Assembly (NCBI GenBank): GCA_038744685.1
Contig: JBCDMB010000024.1
Span: 1-55,640, forward strand
Length of the DNA: 55,640 bases
DNA from: Verrucomicrobiota bacterium
GTDB lineage: Bacteria; Verrucomicrobiota; Verrucomicrobiia; Opitutales; Puniceicoccaceae
Direction of reading: 5' to 3'
A model generated the notes under the pieces. It had not been told where the DNA came from. It saw nothing but the letters and a program-made list of their open reading frames with translations, and ran no database searches. Numbering within the stretch: position 1 is the first letter of the stretch; each line of letters opens with the position of its first letter. The position numbers and the translations under genes are program-made. Below are positions 45,975-54,800 of the stretch, piece by piece.

Positions 45975-47288
45975 ATGACATTTCCTTCGGAAGTGCTTCT
46001 CTTCCGAAATTCCTTCATCGCCCTCTTGCTGTCCATAACTCCGAGCTTCTCGGGCAGCGTCATCTTCCTCCATCCGGACGGCACAGGTCTAGGGCATTGG
46101 AACGCCATGCGGCTACTTACTGTCGGGCCCGATGGCATCACCCACTGGGACAGTCTTGAACGTCTTGCCGCTTACCGTCCACACCAGAAGAACTGGCTCT
46201 CCACAACCTCCCATGCCGGAGCGACGGTCCACGCCTACGGAAAGAAGGTGCACCACAACTCTTTCGGCATGGATAGGGATCAGCCGATCCTCTCTGCATC
46301 GGGCAGCCCGCTCACGATTCTTCAAGAAGCTCAAAGCCGTGGGGTCCGCACGGGAATTGTAAACTCCGGGCACATTGCCGAGCCGGGAACCGCAGTCTTC
46401 GTCGCCAGTTCGGAATCGAGGAAGAACACTCTGGAAATTGCGGCCTCCGTGATGGAGAGCGGAACCGATGTGATTTTTGCTGGTGGGGAGCTTCAATTGA
46501 TTCCAGAAAGCGAGGTCGGTCACTTTGGACTCAACGGGTTGCGGACCGACGGAAGAAACCTCCTGAAGGAAGCAGAGGAACGAGGTTACAAAGTCATTTT
46601 TACCCGGGAGGAGTTACTGGCTCTCGGACCGGAAACCAAAAAGGTCATCGGCATCTTTGCGCCCGGAGATACCTACAACTTTGGAAAAGAAGAAGTGATC
46701 CAAAAGATGGGTGTGCCGTTATACCGGCCGGACGCCCCGACAATCGCCGAAATGACCGCCGCCGCGCTCCGGGTTCTCGGCGAAGATCCTTCAAAAGAGT
46801 TTTTCCTCATCTCAGAAGAGGAGGGAACCGACAACTTCAGCAACTGTAACAATGCTGCAGGAATGTTGGAAGCAGCTGCCCGTGCCGACGAAGCGATCGG
46901 AGTCGCTCTGACCTACCTCTCAAACCATCCGGATCGCGACACTCTCCTTCTAGTCGCGTCCGACAGCGATGCCGGCCATCCGACCGTCTTTGCAATGAGG
47001 GACGTCGACCTCGATACTCCCCTCCCGGAACGGGATGACAATGGGGCTCCAATCCATGGTCCCGACGGTCTTGGGGGTGCTCCCTTCGTTTCACTTCCCG
47101 ATTCTTTCGGCAATCGCCATTCATTCGGAATTGCATGGGCAACGTACTATGATTTTCCCGGTAGCGTCGTCGCGAAGGCCAGTGGATACAAAAGCGAAGA
47201 CCTTGGTAGCGATATCGACAATACGGGCATCTATCAGCTGATCCGAGAAGCACTCTTTGGATCGGATCCACTCAATTCTGGAGAGTAA
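45975..47288 (+). CDS. Alkaline-phosphatase-superfamily protein with altered metal ligands
   Basis: 437 aa from ATG 45975, with a signal peptide (RNSFIALLLSITPSFSG); the frame is open from 45780, but that part is repeat-derived. Alkaline phosphatase landmarks are recognisable: FLHPDGTGLGHWNAMRLL (D35), the nucleophile segment TTSHAGATVHAYG (S79), EEEGTDNFSNCNNAAG (D286), RDTLLLVASDSDAGHP (D330), RHSFGIAWA (H382). Compared with E. coli PhoA, Asp331-type His is asparagine here (N290), and the Asp-His pair of zinc site 2 reads Asp-Ser (D330-S331). The Asp before the serine is also threonine. It may use other metals, or be inactive. Likely periplasmic or secreted. Confidence 0.78.
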   Translation: MTFPSEVLLFRNSFIALLLSITPSFSGSVIFLHPDGTGLGHWNAMRLLTVGPDGITHWDSLERLAAYRPHQKNWLSTTSHAGATVHAYGKKVHHNSFGMDRDQPILSASGSPLTILQEAQSRGVRTGIVNSGHIAEPGTAVFVASSESRKNTLEIAASVMESGTDVIFAGGELQLIPESEVGHFGLNGLRTDGRNLLKEAEERGYKVIFTREELLALGPETKKVIGIFAPGDTYNFGKEEVIQKMGVPLYRPDAPTIAEMTAAALRVLGEDPSKEFFLISEEEGTDNFSNCNNAAGMLEAAARADEAIGVALTYLSNHPDRDTLLLVASDSDAGHPTVFAMRDVDLDTPLPERDDNGAPIHGPDGLGGAPFVSLPDSFGNRHSFGIAWATYYDFPGSVVAKASGYKSEDLGSDIDNTGIYQLIREALFGSDPLNSGE

Positions 47289-47741
47289 AAGGCACTTCGA
47301 TTAACCTCCTTTGGCACGTGATCGCGGCACCGCCGGAATCCGGTTAAAGGTGCGTAGAGGTTTGCAGGCCAGCGGCCCTCGGGCCCCAAGGGCAACCCGT
47401 CTCCGAGCATAACCGGTTTGTCATTGGTTTGTAAGACCGAGGGTATCTTTCGAGGGGAGGGTCCGGTAGGTCATGAGCCTGTCGAATGGCTCCGTCCGTA
47501 CCGGGCAGCAAGGTATTTTCATTTAGCCTTGTCAGGCTTCATGAAAACACATTTCAGATCGAAAATTTGAAATTTGAAATTGTCTGGTGGCTATGAACCA
47601 CTTCGAAATCTAAATAAAGATACCGTGGACCGGGCAGACGGTTCAAAGACCTTGCTCGTAATCTGACTAAGAGACGGTTTAGCTTTCGATCCACGCAGAC
47701 CACGAACACGTAGTCCCTCCACACCTATCTTTGCCGGTAAG
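47289..47741. other. Non-coding, repeat-bearing gap
   Basis: No credible gene in 453 bases. Besides repeat copy 2 at 47455, it contains an AAATTTGAAATTTGAAATT tract near 47566-47580 and a GC-rich segment near 47370-47400 (GGCCAGCGGCCCTCGGGCCC). No terminator with a clear T-run is visible after the phosphatase gene. Confidence 0.5.
47455..47503. repeat. 49-base structured repeat, copy 2
   Basis: GGGAGGGTCCGGTAGGTCAT to GGCTCCGTCCGTACCG. It differs from copy 1 (45546) at three positions. One of these (G to T) breaks a base pair in the outer stem, while the inner GAGCC/GGCTC stem is kept. Confidence 0.75.
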
Positions 47742-48632
47742 TTGACCCATAAATCACACTTCTTTCGGAAGCGTCCGAAGACTGGTTTTCTTCCCATTGG
47801 GGATGTTCCCGATGCCCGCCGATCTCACCTCTTCCATCCAGAGCTTGTCCCTGTAACCACGGAGCCACAGTTTCCTTGGAGGGGTTTCGACTGCGAAGAC
47901 GCTGCCTGTGCGTGGCACCTCGCCAGTCTCAGCCACAATGTCTATCACAACGAAGACCGTGCGGAGGCTTCAGCAGCGGCTATTGGCTGGAAGCTGGAGA
48001 CGCGAGTCGAGCATGATGGTGTCCGGGCCGACCTATTGCAACGCGATGACGACATTCTTCTCTGTTGCTGCGGCACCCGTCCGGATGAGATTCGCAATCT
48101 TCGTCACGACGTCGATGCAGGTCTCGTCAATCACCCTAAGGGAGGGAAAATGCACCGTGGCTTTGCCGCGGCTTGGCAGACTCTTCGCAATGAGCTTCTC
48201 CGGCTGCCGCCCCCTACCCTGTCCACCGGTCACAGTCTCGGGGGAGCACTCGCAATTCTCGCCGCTTCCGAGTTTCCAATCAACGGCACGATTGTCTTAG
48301 GATGTCCGAGAGTCGGCGACTCTCGATTTGCTCAGTCTATCGACGAGGGCACCGTGATGCGCTACCAAGTAACTGCCGACGTCGTCTGCCATTTACCACC
48401 GAAACGCCTCGGATTCGAAGATGTTGGCCGCTTGGCATTTATTGCCGAGGGCCAGCGAAAATTCGAAGTCCCTTACCAGGAGAGAGCCCGATTCAGAAAG
48501 CAGGCACAGCTCCAGTTTGCAAAACGTTTGCCGTGGCTAAACCCTTCGGCCCTTTGGTTCCGGGAGCTCGCCGACCATGCGATTCATGGGTATTGCTACC
48601 ATCTCGCAACCATCATCGAACAAGAAACATAG
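47742..48632 (+). CDS. Class 3 lipase-family alpha/beta hydrolase
   Basis: 296 aa, probably cytosolic, since no signal peptide is seen. Lipase_3 landmarks: LLCCCGTRPDEIRN before an oxyanion region, GKMHRGFAAAWQTLRNELL, the nucleophile elbow STGHSLGGALAILAAS (serine of GHSLG), GTIVLGCPRVGDSRFAQSI, then YQVTADVVCHLPP and a C-terminal histidine in ELADHAIHGYCYHLA. The Ser-Asp-His triad therefore appears present. The only start codon ahead of the domain is TTG at 47742; no in-frame ATG or GTG lies before residue 130. A CPXCG protein gene follows after 3 bases. Substrate unknown. Confidence 0.82.
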   Translation: MTHKSHFFRKRPKTGFLPIGDVPDARRSHLFHPELVPVTTEPQFPWRGFDCEDAACAWHLASLSHNVYHNEDRAEASAAAIGWKLETRVEHDGVRADLLQRDDDILLCCCGTRPDEIRNLRHDVDAGLVNHPKGGKMHRGFAAAWQTLRNELLRLPPPTLSTGHSLGGALAILAASEFPINGTIVLGCPRVGDSRFAQSIDEGTVMRYQVTADVVCHLPPKRLGFEDVGRLAFIAEGQRKFEVPYQERARFRKQAQLQFAKRLPWLNPSALWFRELADHAIHGYCYHLATIIEQET

Positions 48633-48635
48633 CTC

Positions 48636-48833
48636 GTGAATATTGAATACGAATGTGAGGTGACCTGCCCGAGTTGCTTCGAGAGCTTTTCCGTCACCAG
48701 TCCAGCTCCCAATGAACTACCGGCTGTGTGGGATTACGACTGCGAGGTGTGCTGCCGCCCGATGGAGATCCACTTCTCTCTCGAAGACTCGGAGATCATC
48801 GCAAGAGCCGAGTCGATTGATGGGATGGAGTGA
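48636..48833 (+). CDS. CPXCG-motif cysteine-rich protein
   Basis: 65 aa, starting with GTG 3 bases after the lipase stop. Two knuckles, VTCPSCFESF and YDCEVCCRPMEIHF, form a zinc ribbon of the CPXCG family, followed by an acidic C-terminal tail. Family members are small and conserved in proteobacteria and other groups; their role is unknown. Probably cotranscribed with the lipase. Confidence 0.8.
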   Translation: MNIEYECEVTCPSCFESFSVTSPAPNELPAVWDYDCEVCCRPMEIHFSLEDSEIIARAESIDGME

Positions 48834-48925
48834 AGCGAAGACGACCTACAAGAAATACAGAGGCTTCTTCGGACCGAATCCAATTTAATCCTCGGGGTAA
48901 GTGCATCAACTCTCCGGGAGGGACC

Positions 48926-48972
48926 ACCTTCCTCCTTCGCTCTTCGAGCTTCGGCGGACACGCCGCGTGGTC
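48926..48972. repeat. Long-loop hairpin repeat
   Basis: GGGAGGGACCACC begins at 48919. Its GGACCAC (from about 48924) can pair with GTGGTCC near 48967-48973, across a loop with CTTCGGCGGACACGCCG, itself self-complementary. Same GGAC/GTCC theme as the neighbouring hairpins. Confidence 0.5.
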
Positions 48973-49006
48973 CGCGCGTCGGAGTGGTTGTTCGGCCAAA
49001 ACTACC

Positions 49007-49026
49007 GGACGGGACAGAGCCCGTCC
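49007..49026. repeat. Hairpin repeat, GGAC...GTCCCTCC family, copy B
   Basis: GGACGGG (49007-49013), loop ACAGAG, CCCGTCC (49020-49026), tail CTCCCC. Relative to copy A at 45655 the inner pair changes from A-T to G-C, a compensatory change. Confidence 0.7.
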
Positions 49027-49075
49027 CTCCCCTCACAAAGGCTTTTCAACCCCGAGTTCAAAATTACACCCCTTC

Positions 49076-49095
49076 GGACCACGAGGCCGTGGTCC
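49076..49095. repeat. Hairpin repeat, GGAC...GTCCCTCC family, copy C
   Basis: GGACCACG (49076-49083), loop AGGC, CGTGGTCC (49088-49095), tail CTCCA. Same loop and tail as the minus-strand copy at 45798-45815, with a different stem. It ends just before the methyltransferase remnant. Confidence 0.7.
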
Positions 49096-49104
49096 CTCCA
49101 ATGA

Positions 49105-49310
49105 CTATGACGCCTTCACTCCTCCGAACGCCGCGAAGCAGGAGTTCTTGTGGAGGATTTCTGTTTTCTCGAAACCCACTTTCTTCATCAGATCCAGTTG
49201 ATAGGTAACGGGTCTCGGTGAGTCTTCCTTTTCAATGTAGGCGGAGACTTCTTCCTCCGATTCCCGCAGTAGTTTCATGGCGTGGTTTCCGGCGCCGCAA
49301 CCGATGACTA
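49105..49310 (-). pseudogene. Remnant of a class I SAM methyltransferase
   Basis: Read on the minus strand, a frame begins at the rsmE stop with VIGCGAGNHAMKLLRE, which resembles methyltransferase motif I. It passes directly into SEEEVSAYIEKEDSPRPVTY and QLDLMKKVGFEKTEILHKNS with CFAAFGGVKAS at the end, which resembles the C-terminus of small SAM-dependent methyltransferases (PRP...LD...GF...HKN.CFAAFGG). The region between motif I and the C-terminus, normally more than 100 residues, is absent, and nothing precedes motif I. I read it as a decayed gene with an internal deletion and its 5' part lost next to rsmE. Confidence 0.55.
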
Positions 49311-50054
49311 ACGGGAAACACGAATCACACTCCTCTCTGCGGAACCCGAAAAACCGGTCGTCCGATGGACGAGCGCGATCGCCGCTGTAACCGCAGTCTC
49401 CGTTCGCAGGATCGCTGGACCCAGATGACGGGGAATCCAACCCGAACGAACAACCATTTCTTGTTCGCGTTTCGAAAGACCACGCTCGCTACCGATAAAT
49501 AGGACCCTTTCCGAACCACGGTCATCTTCACTTTCTCCGAGAAGCGCTGTTCCTAGGTATGGATCCAGCACGAACTTTGAAACCAGAGGATTCAGGGTCT
49601 CTTCTGCCCTCTCGAGCGATTCGAAGAACGAAAACCGAGGCAGAATCGTGTGAAACCCCTGCTCAAGTCCTGCAATCATATGCTCTTGAACCGATTCTTT
49701 TGAAAGAACGTCACTCTGCGCATATCCCGGAGGAGTCTGGTCGAGTTGAACGACGACGATCTCGCGGACCACCAGAGAGGAAGCGCTAACCAGAATCCGA
49801 CGCAGATCCGCTGGTCGCGGAAGACCCACCCACAGACTAATTCCTGAGGCCAACGGTGGCTCTTTCTCCCAAGAAATATCTCGGATGAGCACACCGGATC
49901 CATCCACCCGGTCTACACAGCCAATCCCGCGGGGCCCGTTGACAACCCCGATACAGATCTCGGAACTGTTGATACGAAGAATCTTCTCCGTTCGCGGATC
50001 GCTACCACCAAACTCGTAGTGATCGCGGTATTCGTCTACCAGGAGGAGGTTCAT
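49308..50054 (-). CDS. rsmE: 16S rRNA (uracil(1498)-N(3))-methyltransferase
   Basis: Methylates U1498 of 16S rRNA in the assembled 30S subunit. 248 aa from ATG 50054 (MNLLLVDEYR). An N-terminal PUA-like domain includes the HYEFGGSDPRTEKILR segment (position of the usual HLxxVLR). The C-terminal SPOUT domain has WVGLPRPADLRRILVSASSL, RVLFIGSERGLSKREQEMVV (GPEGG-like loop here GSERG) and the knot motif LGPAILRTETAVTAAIALVH. GSERG in place of GPEGG is a moderate departure, but the LRTETA motif is intact. A methyltransferase remnant begins at its stop. Confidence 0.9.
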   Translation of the reverse strand: MNLLLVDEYRDHYEFGGSDPRTEKILRINSSEICIGVVNGPRGIGCVDRVDGSGVLIRDISWEKEPPLASGISLWVGLPRPADLRRILVSASSLVVREIVVVQLDQTPPGYAQSDVLSKESVQEHMIAGLEQGFHTILPRFSFFESLERAEETLNPLVSKFVLDPYLGTALLGESEDDRGSERVLFIGSERGLSKREQEMVVRSGWIPRHLGPAILRTETAVTAAIALVHRTTGFSGSAERSVIRVSR

Positions 50055-50303
50055 TAGCTCTGACTCAATCAAGTGTGATCTCAATCGACATCAGTTCTTC
50101 CGGGCGCCGTCCGTGAAAGCGGGACAAGCCGGGCTGATTTAAAATAGAATCTCGATTGATTTTAATCCACGCGCGGCTTGTCCCGCTTTCGCGGGACTGC
50201 GCCCTGCCATTGAGAATTCTCGTTGTCATCCTGATCGAGCGGATTCCGAACACCGATCAACTTTCTCCATTCCTCCACAGGAGAATCGAAAACCGGGGAA
50301 CTC

Positions 50304-50936
50304 TCACAGCTGATCCTTTATCCATTCCTTGAACTGAACGACTCCGTCCATTCCGACGGTGGCTAGAAGATAAATAATGTAGGCGTAGAAAGCAGCGGCC
50401 AAGATTCCGAGCACAAAAGCACCGATTGCCATCAAACCATCGTCCTCGGAAAGAGAGATTCCAACGACAAAGATTACGAAAGCCGGAAGCGTGTTTGTGA
50501 GGGGAATGGGAAGGATCATGAGCGATGCCATCCCAATCACTACAGCTCCAAAAAAAACACGACCACCGCGGCTATTGATCCATCGCATTCGAGGGCGGAC
50601 CAGAACCTCCATCTTATGAAGAATCTTTCCCGCCGACCGAAACACTTTCTCCGCCCTCTCCTTTGAAAACTCTTTTTTCCGCGCCTTCTCCGGCAGCCAG
50701 GGTTGAACCCGCCCGATCACCATCTGAATCCCGAGAACCACCAGAAGAATTCCAAACGGCGTGCTGTAGCCGGGTGCCGGAACGGGCAAAGCACTCGGTA
50801 AGGACAGTAAAATCAATAAGATACCAAAGCCCTTATCCGCCACTCGGTCGGCGACCATTCCTACAGAAATTCTCTCAGCGACACCGTCTAAAACGCTGAA
50901 AAGGTTGTTGGATAAGCTGTTTTGACTTCTCTCCAT
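50304..50936 (-). CDS. ExoD-family membrane protein
   Basis: 210 aa from ATG 50936; the open frame to 50990 adds 18 residues. Pattern of the exopolysaccharide synthesis ExoD family: an amphipathic N-terminus ([20 protein letters not shown]), [52 protein letters not shown], and later helices [20 protein letters not shown] and [20 protein letters not shown]. In rhizobia exoD affects exopolysaccharide and alkali tolerance; the molecular role is unknown. Divergent from rplU by 104 bases. Confidence 0.85.
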   Translation of the reverse strand: MERSQNSLSNNLFSVLDGVAERISVGMVADRVADKGFGILLILLSLPSALPVPAPGYSTPFGILLVVLGIQMVIGRVQPWLPEKARKKEFSKERAEKVFRSAGKILHKMEVLVRPRMRWINSRGGRVFFGAVVIGMASLMILPIPLTNTLPAFVIFVVGISLSEDDGLMAIGAFVLGILAAAFYAYIIYLLATVGMDGVVQFKEWIKDQL

Positions 50937-51039
50937 TGGTAAGCTCACGCCTACACCGAAACTCAGCCCGGGAACAGCGAAAAGAACCAAAAAAGGACTT
51001 GCCAGTTTCTATCCAAAACCCTTTTCTCGCCTGTTTGCC

Positions 51040-51360
51040 ATGAAAGCCACGATTCAATCCCAAGGTCGCCAATTTACCGTTTCTGAAAACGACGTTCTCT
51101 TCCTAAACCGCATTGATGGCGCGGAAGAAGGGGCGAACGTGGAGATCAGCGAGGTTCTCATGGTCGGTTCAGGCGGGGATGCTCAAGTGGGTGCCCCCTA
51201 CGTTGAAGGTGCCTCTGTTACCCTCAAGGTCCTCGAGAACAAACGGGCGCCAAAAGTAACTATTTTTAAGAAACGTCGCCGCCAAGGCTACAAGCGCCGG
51301 AAAGGTCATCGCCAGCACCTTTCTGTTGTCCGCGTTGAATCCATTCAAGCTGGCAGCTAA
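51040..51360 (+). CDS. rplU: 50S ribosomal protein L21
   Basis: 106 aa. Starts [20 protein letters not shown] and carries the L21 pattern: [40 protein letters not shown], ending TVVRVESI-like ([12 protein letters not shown]). Binds 23S rRNA domains together with L20. Paired with rpmA 12 bases downstream, the conserved rplU-rpmA order; obgE, often third, is missing here. Confidence 0.97.
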   Translation: MKATIQSQGRQFTVSENDVLFLNRIDGAEEGANVEISEVLMVGSGGDAQVGAPYVEGASVTLKVLENKRAPKVTIFKKRRRQGYKRRKGHRQHLSVVRVESIQAGS

Positions 51361-51372
51361 GGACTAAAAACC

Positions 51373-51621
51373 ATGGCTCACAAAAAAGGACAGGGAACTT
51401 CACGCAACGGTCGCGACAGCAACGCCAAGCGCCTCGGCGTGAAAAAATTTGGCGGCCAGTCTGTCGTAGCCGGAAACATCATCGTCCGTCAGCGGGGCAC
51501 CAAATTCCACCCCGGTGAAGATGTCGGGATGGGACGTGACTTTACCCTCTTTGCTCTCAAGGACGGCAAAGTGAAATTCGACCGGGCCCGGCGTAAGGTC
51601 TCCGTCGAACCGGTCGCGTAA
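51373..51621 (+). CDS. rpmA: 50S ribosomal protein L27
   Basis: 82 aa. [40 protein letters not shown], then [20 protein letters not shown]: a standard L27 whose N-terminus reaches the peptidyl-transferase centre. It begins directly with MAHKKG, so no Firmicutes-type cleavable leader is present. Ends 16 bases before the terminal inverted repeat element. Confidence 0.98.
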   Translation: MAHKKGQGTSRNGRDSNAKRLGVKKFGGQSVVAGNIIVRQRGTKFHPGEDVGMGRDFTLFALKDGKVKFDRARRKVSVEPVA

Positions 51622-51636
51622 GCGACAAGCGTAATT

Positions 51637-51770
51637 GGAGCGGCGACTTCAGTCGCCGAAACCCACAGCGCGGAGGAATCGCGACAGTGATTTCTTAAAA
51701 ACTCTGCTTGGGTCGCACTAAATCTGAGACTCTTTCTGGATTCCGTTTCGGCGACTGAAGTCGCCGCTCC
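51637..51770. mobile_element. MITE-like element with perfect 26-base terminal inverted repeats
   Basis: The left end GGAGCGGCGACTTCAGTCGC..CGAAAC (51637-51662) and right end GTTTCGGCGACTGAAGTCGC..CGCTCC (51745-51770) are exact reverse complements over 26 bases. Each end is itself a hairpin (GGCGACT and AGTCGCC around TC or GA). The 82-base interior has no credible frame. No clear target-site duplication is seen in the flanks. It lies just after rpmA and may also help end transcription. The rest of the 272-base gap to the next gene shows nothing else. Confidence 0.7.
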
Positions 51771-51893
51771 TACCGAAAGCTCAATACCGCCGCGCACTTC
51801 CTCCCTGATTTCCCTCAAAAGCGGTCCTAATTGTTACAAAAGCGGGACCTTTTACTGATTGCTTTCCTCGCCAAGGTTATTGGCATAGGGCCT

Positions 51894-54800
51894 ATGTTTG
51901 AGGAACTAAGTGCCGAGGAACTGGATCGCAGATTTGGAATCGGGAAGGCCCGCTTCTCAAAAGAAGACCTTGCCGACTACGTCAACCTGAAGCTGGAGGC
52001 GATTGGGAAACAGGGATTCCAAAAAGTTGGTGGCTCTCCGATCATGGATCTCGCTGAGCCATTTCTCCAGAGTGTAAAAGCCCGTACACATTTGGCCGAA
52101 TCGCCCATCCCACCCTGCGACCGGCGCATACAAGACTTCCTCGATGCTTTCGCGAAGGAAGTGGGAGAAGAATCGCCCCAGCTCCCTCGGGATACGTTTG
52201 TCCTCGATCGGCACGGACTCGCCAAAACTCTTTCCCTGCCGGGTAACGCTGATCACTTCAAAAGCTCTATCAACGATAGTTACCGTGTTGCTCAGGGGGT
52301 TCTCCACAACCCAAAGAGTGATCGTCGCACAACTGCTGGTGTCTTCCATGTAACGGATTGGGGACTTCCGGTAGCAGCTGACAAAAAGGCGGTCCCGCCG
52401 CTGACCGCCCTCCGCCTGTTCCGGGCTGCCGTTCAAGCACAGGAAGAGTTCCTTCTCGTTCCACTCACTGCCTACCAAGAAGAGAAGGCGCATTGCTGGG
52501 TTTCTCTTCTGTTACGGCCTACCGTGCGCCCGGAGGTGCCCGGCTATTCGCATAAAAAATCGATGGAAGTGCGGTTTTTCGTCCCCGGAGTTCTTTCGAG
52601 TAACCTCGATTTTGTGGAATCGATCTTTGGTAACGCGGGAGACCCCTTCCTTCCGGAGAACGATGCGGGTCTTGACGTCAGAGGATGGTCGGGGCAAACG
52701 GGCTGCGTCATTCTGGCGCCTCATCTCGGGCAGCTGAAGAAAAAGGAGTTGGGTCTACCCCATATCTCCGAAGCCACCGATCGCCAGAAACGAGACAGGA
52801 TGTGCTGGGAAAAAGAGGACGAACTCTACAACGATGGATCTGCCTTTAAAATTACCCTGCGATCTACCGACGGTGTCATTGTAACGGCGATCTCGGACAG
52901 CTACTTCGGCTACTGCAAGAAAGAGGTGAAAACTCAAATCAGCTTCTCGGCAAATTTATGCGGGCAGGCTGAGGAGGAGCACGCCGGTGGTGCACTCGTC
53001 TTTCCCAGCTACGATCTGGGAGAAGAGTTCGTTCCCGGAAGTCATATTCCCGGACACGGTCAAGACTTTGCAATGATGCAGAAGAGTCTGGAATCTGTAG
53101 CGGATTTCCATCCCAACGGCTATGGAGTTGATCGGCGCTATCCGGAGATCATCTACGTTCCAGAGGAAACCCGAATCAGTCTTGAGGAGCAAAAGGTGAT
53201 GTGGAACTGGGATGGAGCCGAGCAGTCTCTCCGACTCAAACCCGACAACATTTACGTCTATCCTACCGGATATCAGGTGCGGATGATCAAACCCGCTGAA
53301 GGTCGCCGGTGGCGGCTCCGGGGAACCAACCCCGAAGCCACTTTCTGCCACAAGCCGTGCACCGTGTCAGGAGGCGGCAAGTCAGAAATTTCGAAGTCTT
53401 TGGAAGACGCGATCATAAGTGGGCCGGTCTACGTATCGGATTTCCATAAAGACTTCCAAAAGGTCCACGAAGTTCTGGAGCACGACTACAGCAAACGCTT
53501 CAAAGACGACAAAAGAAATAAAGACAAAGGCCGGGGAATTCTCAGTGTAGAGCGTTCCCTCGGCTCTGTCATCAAGCTGCTCACCCCTTCCACTATCGAC
53601 TACACGGACGAGCACAATGAATGGTTGAGCCGCATCCCTCAACACGTCAAAGACCTCGTCTTGATCATCAAACGATTCCACAAGGAGGACTGGGGAGACG
53701 ATTGGATGGATCGCTTCTCGGTAGACGTGGTCGATGGTCAGCACGGTTTTGAGCTCCGCTACCGGAACAAGAAATTGGTGACCCAGTTTTTGCGGGTTGG
53801 ATATGCCGAAGACGGATCGTGGAGAACTTTCGGACTCCGCAAGGACTTTCTTCCCGCTTTTAAAATCTCCCGGGAGGACGATATCAGTGCCAGCACGATC
53901 GTTCCCTGCGATCAGATCGAGGGACTATCCAGTGACATCTCAAACGAGTCGATCAAGTTTACGACAAATTGTGAGTACCGTTTCTTCCAGCGGCCGGACG
54001 ATGCCATCATTCGCGGATACGACAAAACCGCGGAGAGCGATATCGCCAGAGACGGCGTGTTTCTCTCCAATTACCACCCCTTGACCCGCGAAGAAGTCAA
54101 AGAACAGATCGAGGACACGATCCGCTTCGAACAATACACGGAGCCAATGCTCACGCGTCTGACCGAGTTCGACGCTTCCCCCAGTCCCGACTATTGCGCT
54201 TCGACAGCCAACCCTCGAATTGTTGATGGAAAGGTGACGAAAAACCCGCGCTACCTCCAGGTGCGGCCCGATATTGAGAACGAGAAAGGAAACTATGTAT
54301 CACAGGTGGCTGCACGCCTTTCACGGGATCTATCAAGTCATGAGCCCGCCTATTTCCCAGTCAACTCTGTCCTCCCTGGTCACCGCAACAACCCTCCCGA
54401 TCCCGAAGCTGGCATCCGGGCTCTCTGCGCGTTCAATCCAATTCACTATTTCGAGCTTCCCGAACTCTTCATGGAGTTCACAGCCAGCTTAACCGGTAAG
54501 TCCCCCTCCACGACCGGTGCCGGTTCTGAAGGTGCACTTACGAAAGGTCCTTTCAACGCTCTGTTACCGGTTCACGACCTCAACAACGCTCTCGTGAGCT
54601 TTATTCTCGCGGGCTACCCTGCTTTCATGACCTCAGCCGGTTATGTGGGTGCCAAGATGAGGGTCGATCACGACATCAGCCTCCTAGTACCGGAGATTTG
54701 GTCCCGTCTATCCGCAGAGGAAAGGCAACCGGAAAACATGATTCAAAACGGATTCCTCGAGAAGGTTGAAGATTTCGATCATGACGGTGAAACGATTCTC

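Noticed and set aside
51489-51818. 109-aa minus-strand frame over rpmA and the inverted-repeat element
   Set aside because: Antisense to rpmA and runs through both terminal repeats; no homology pattern.
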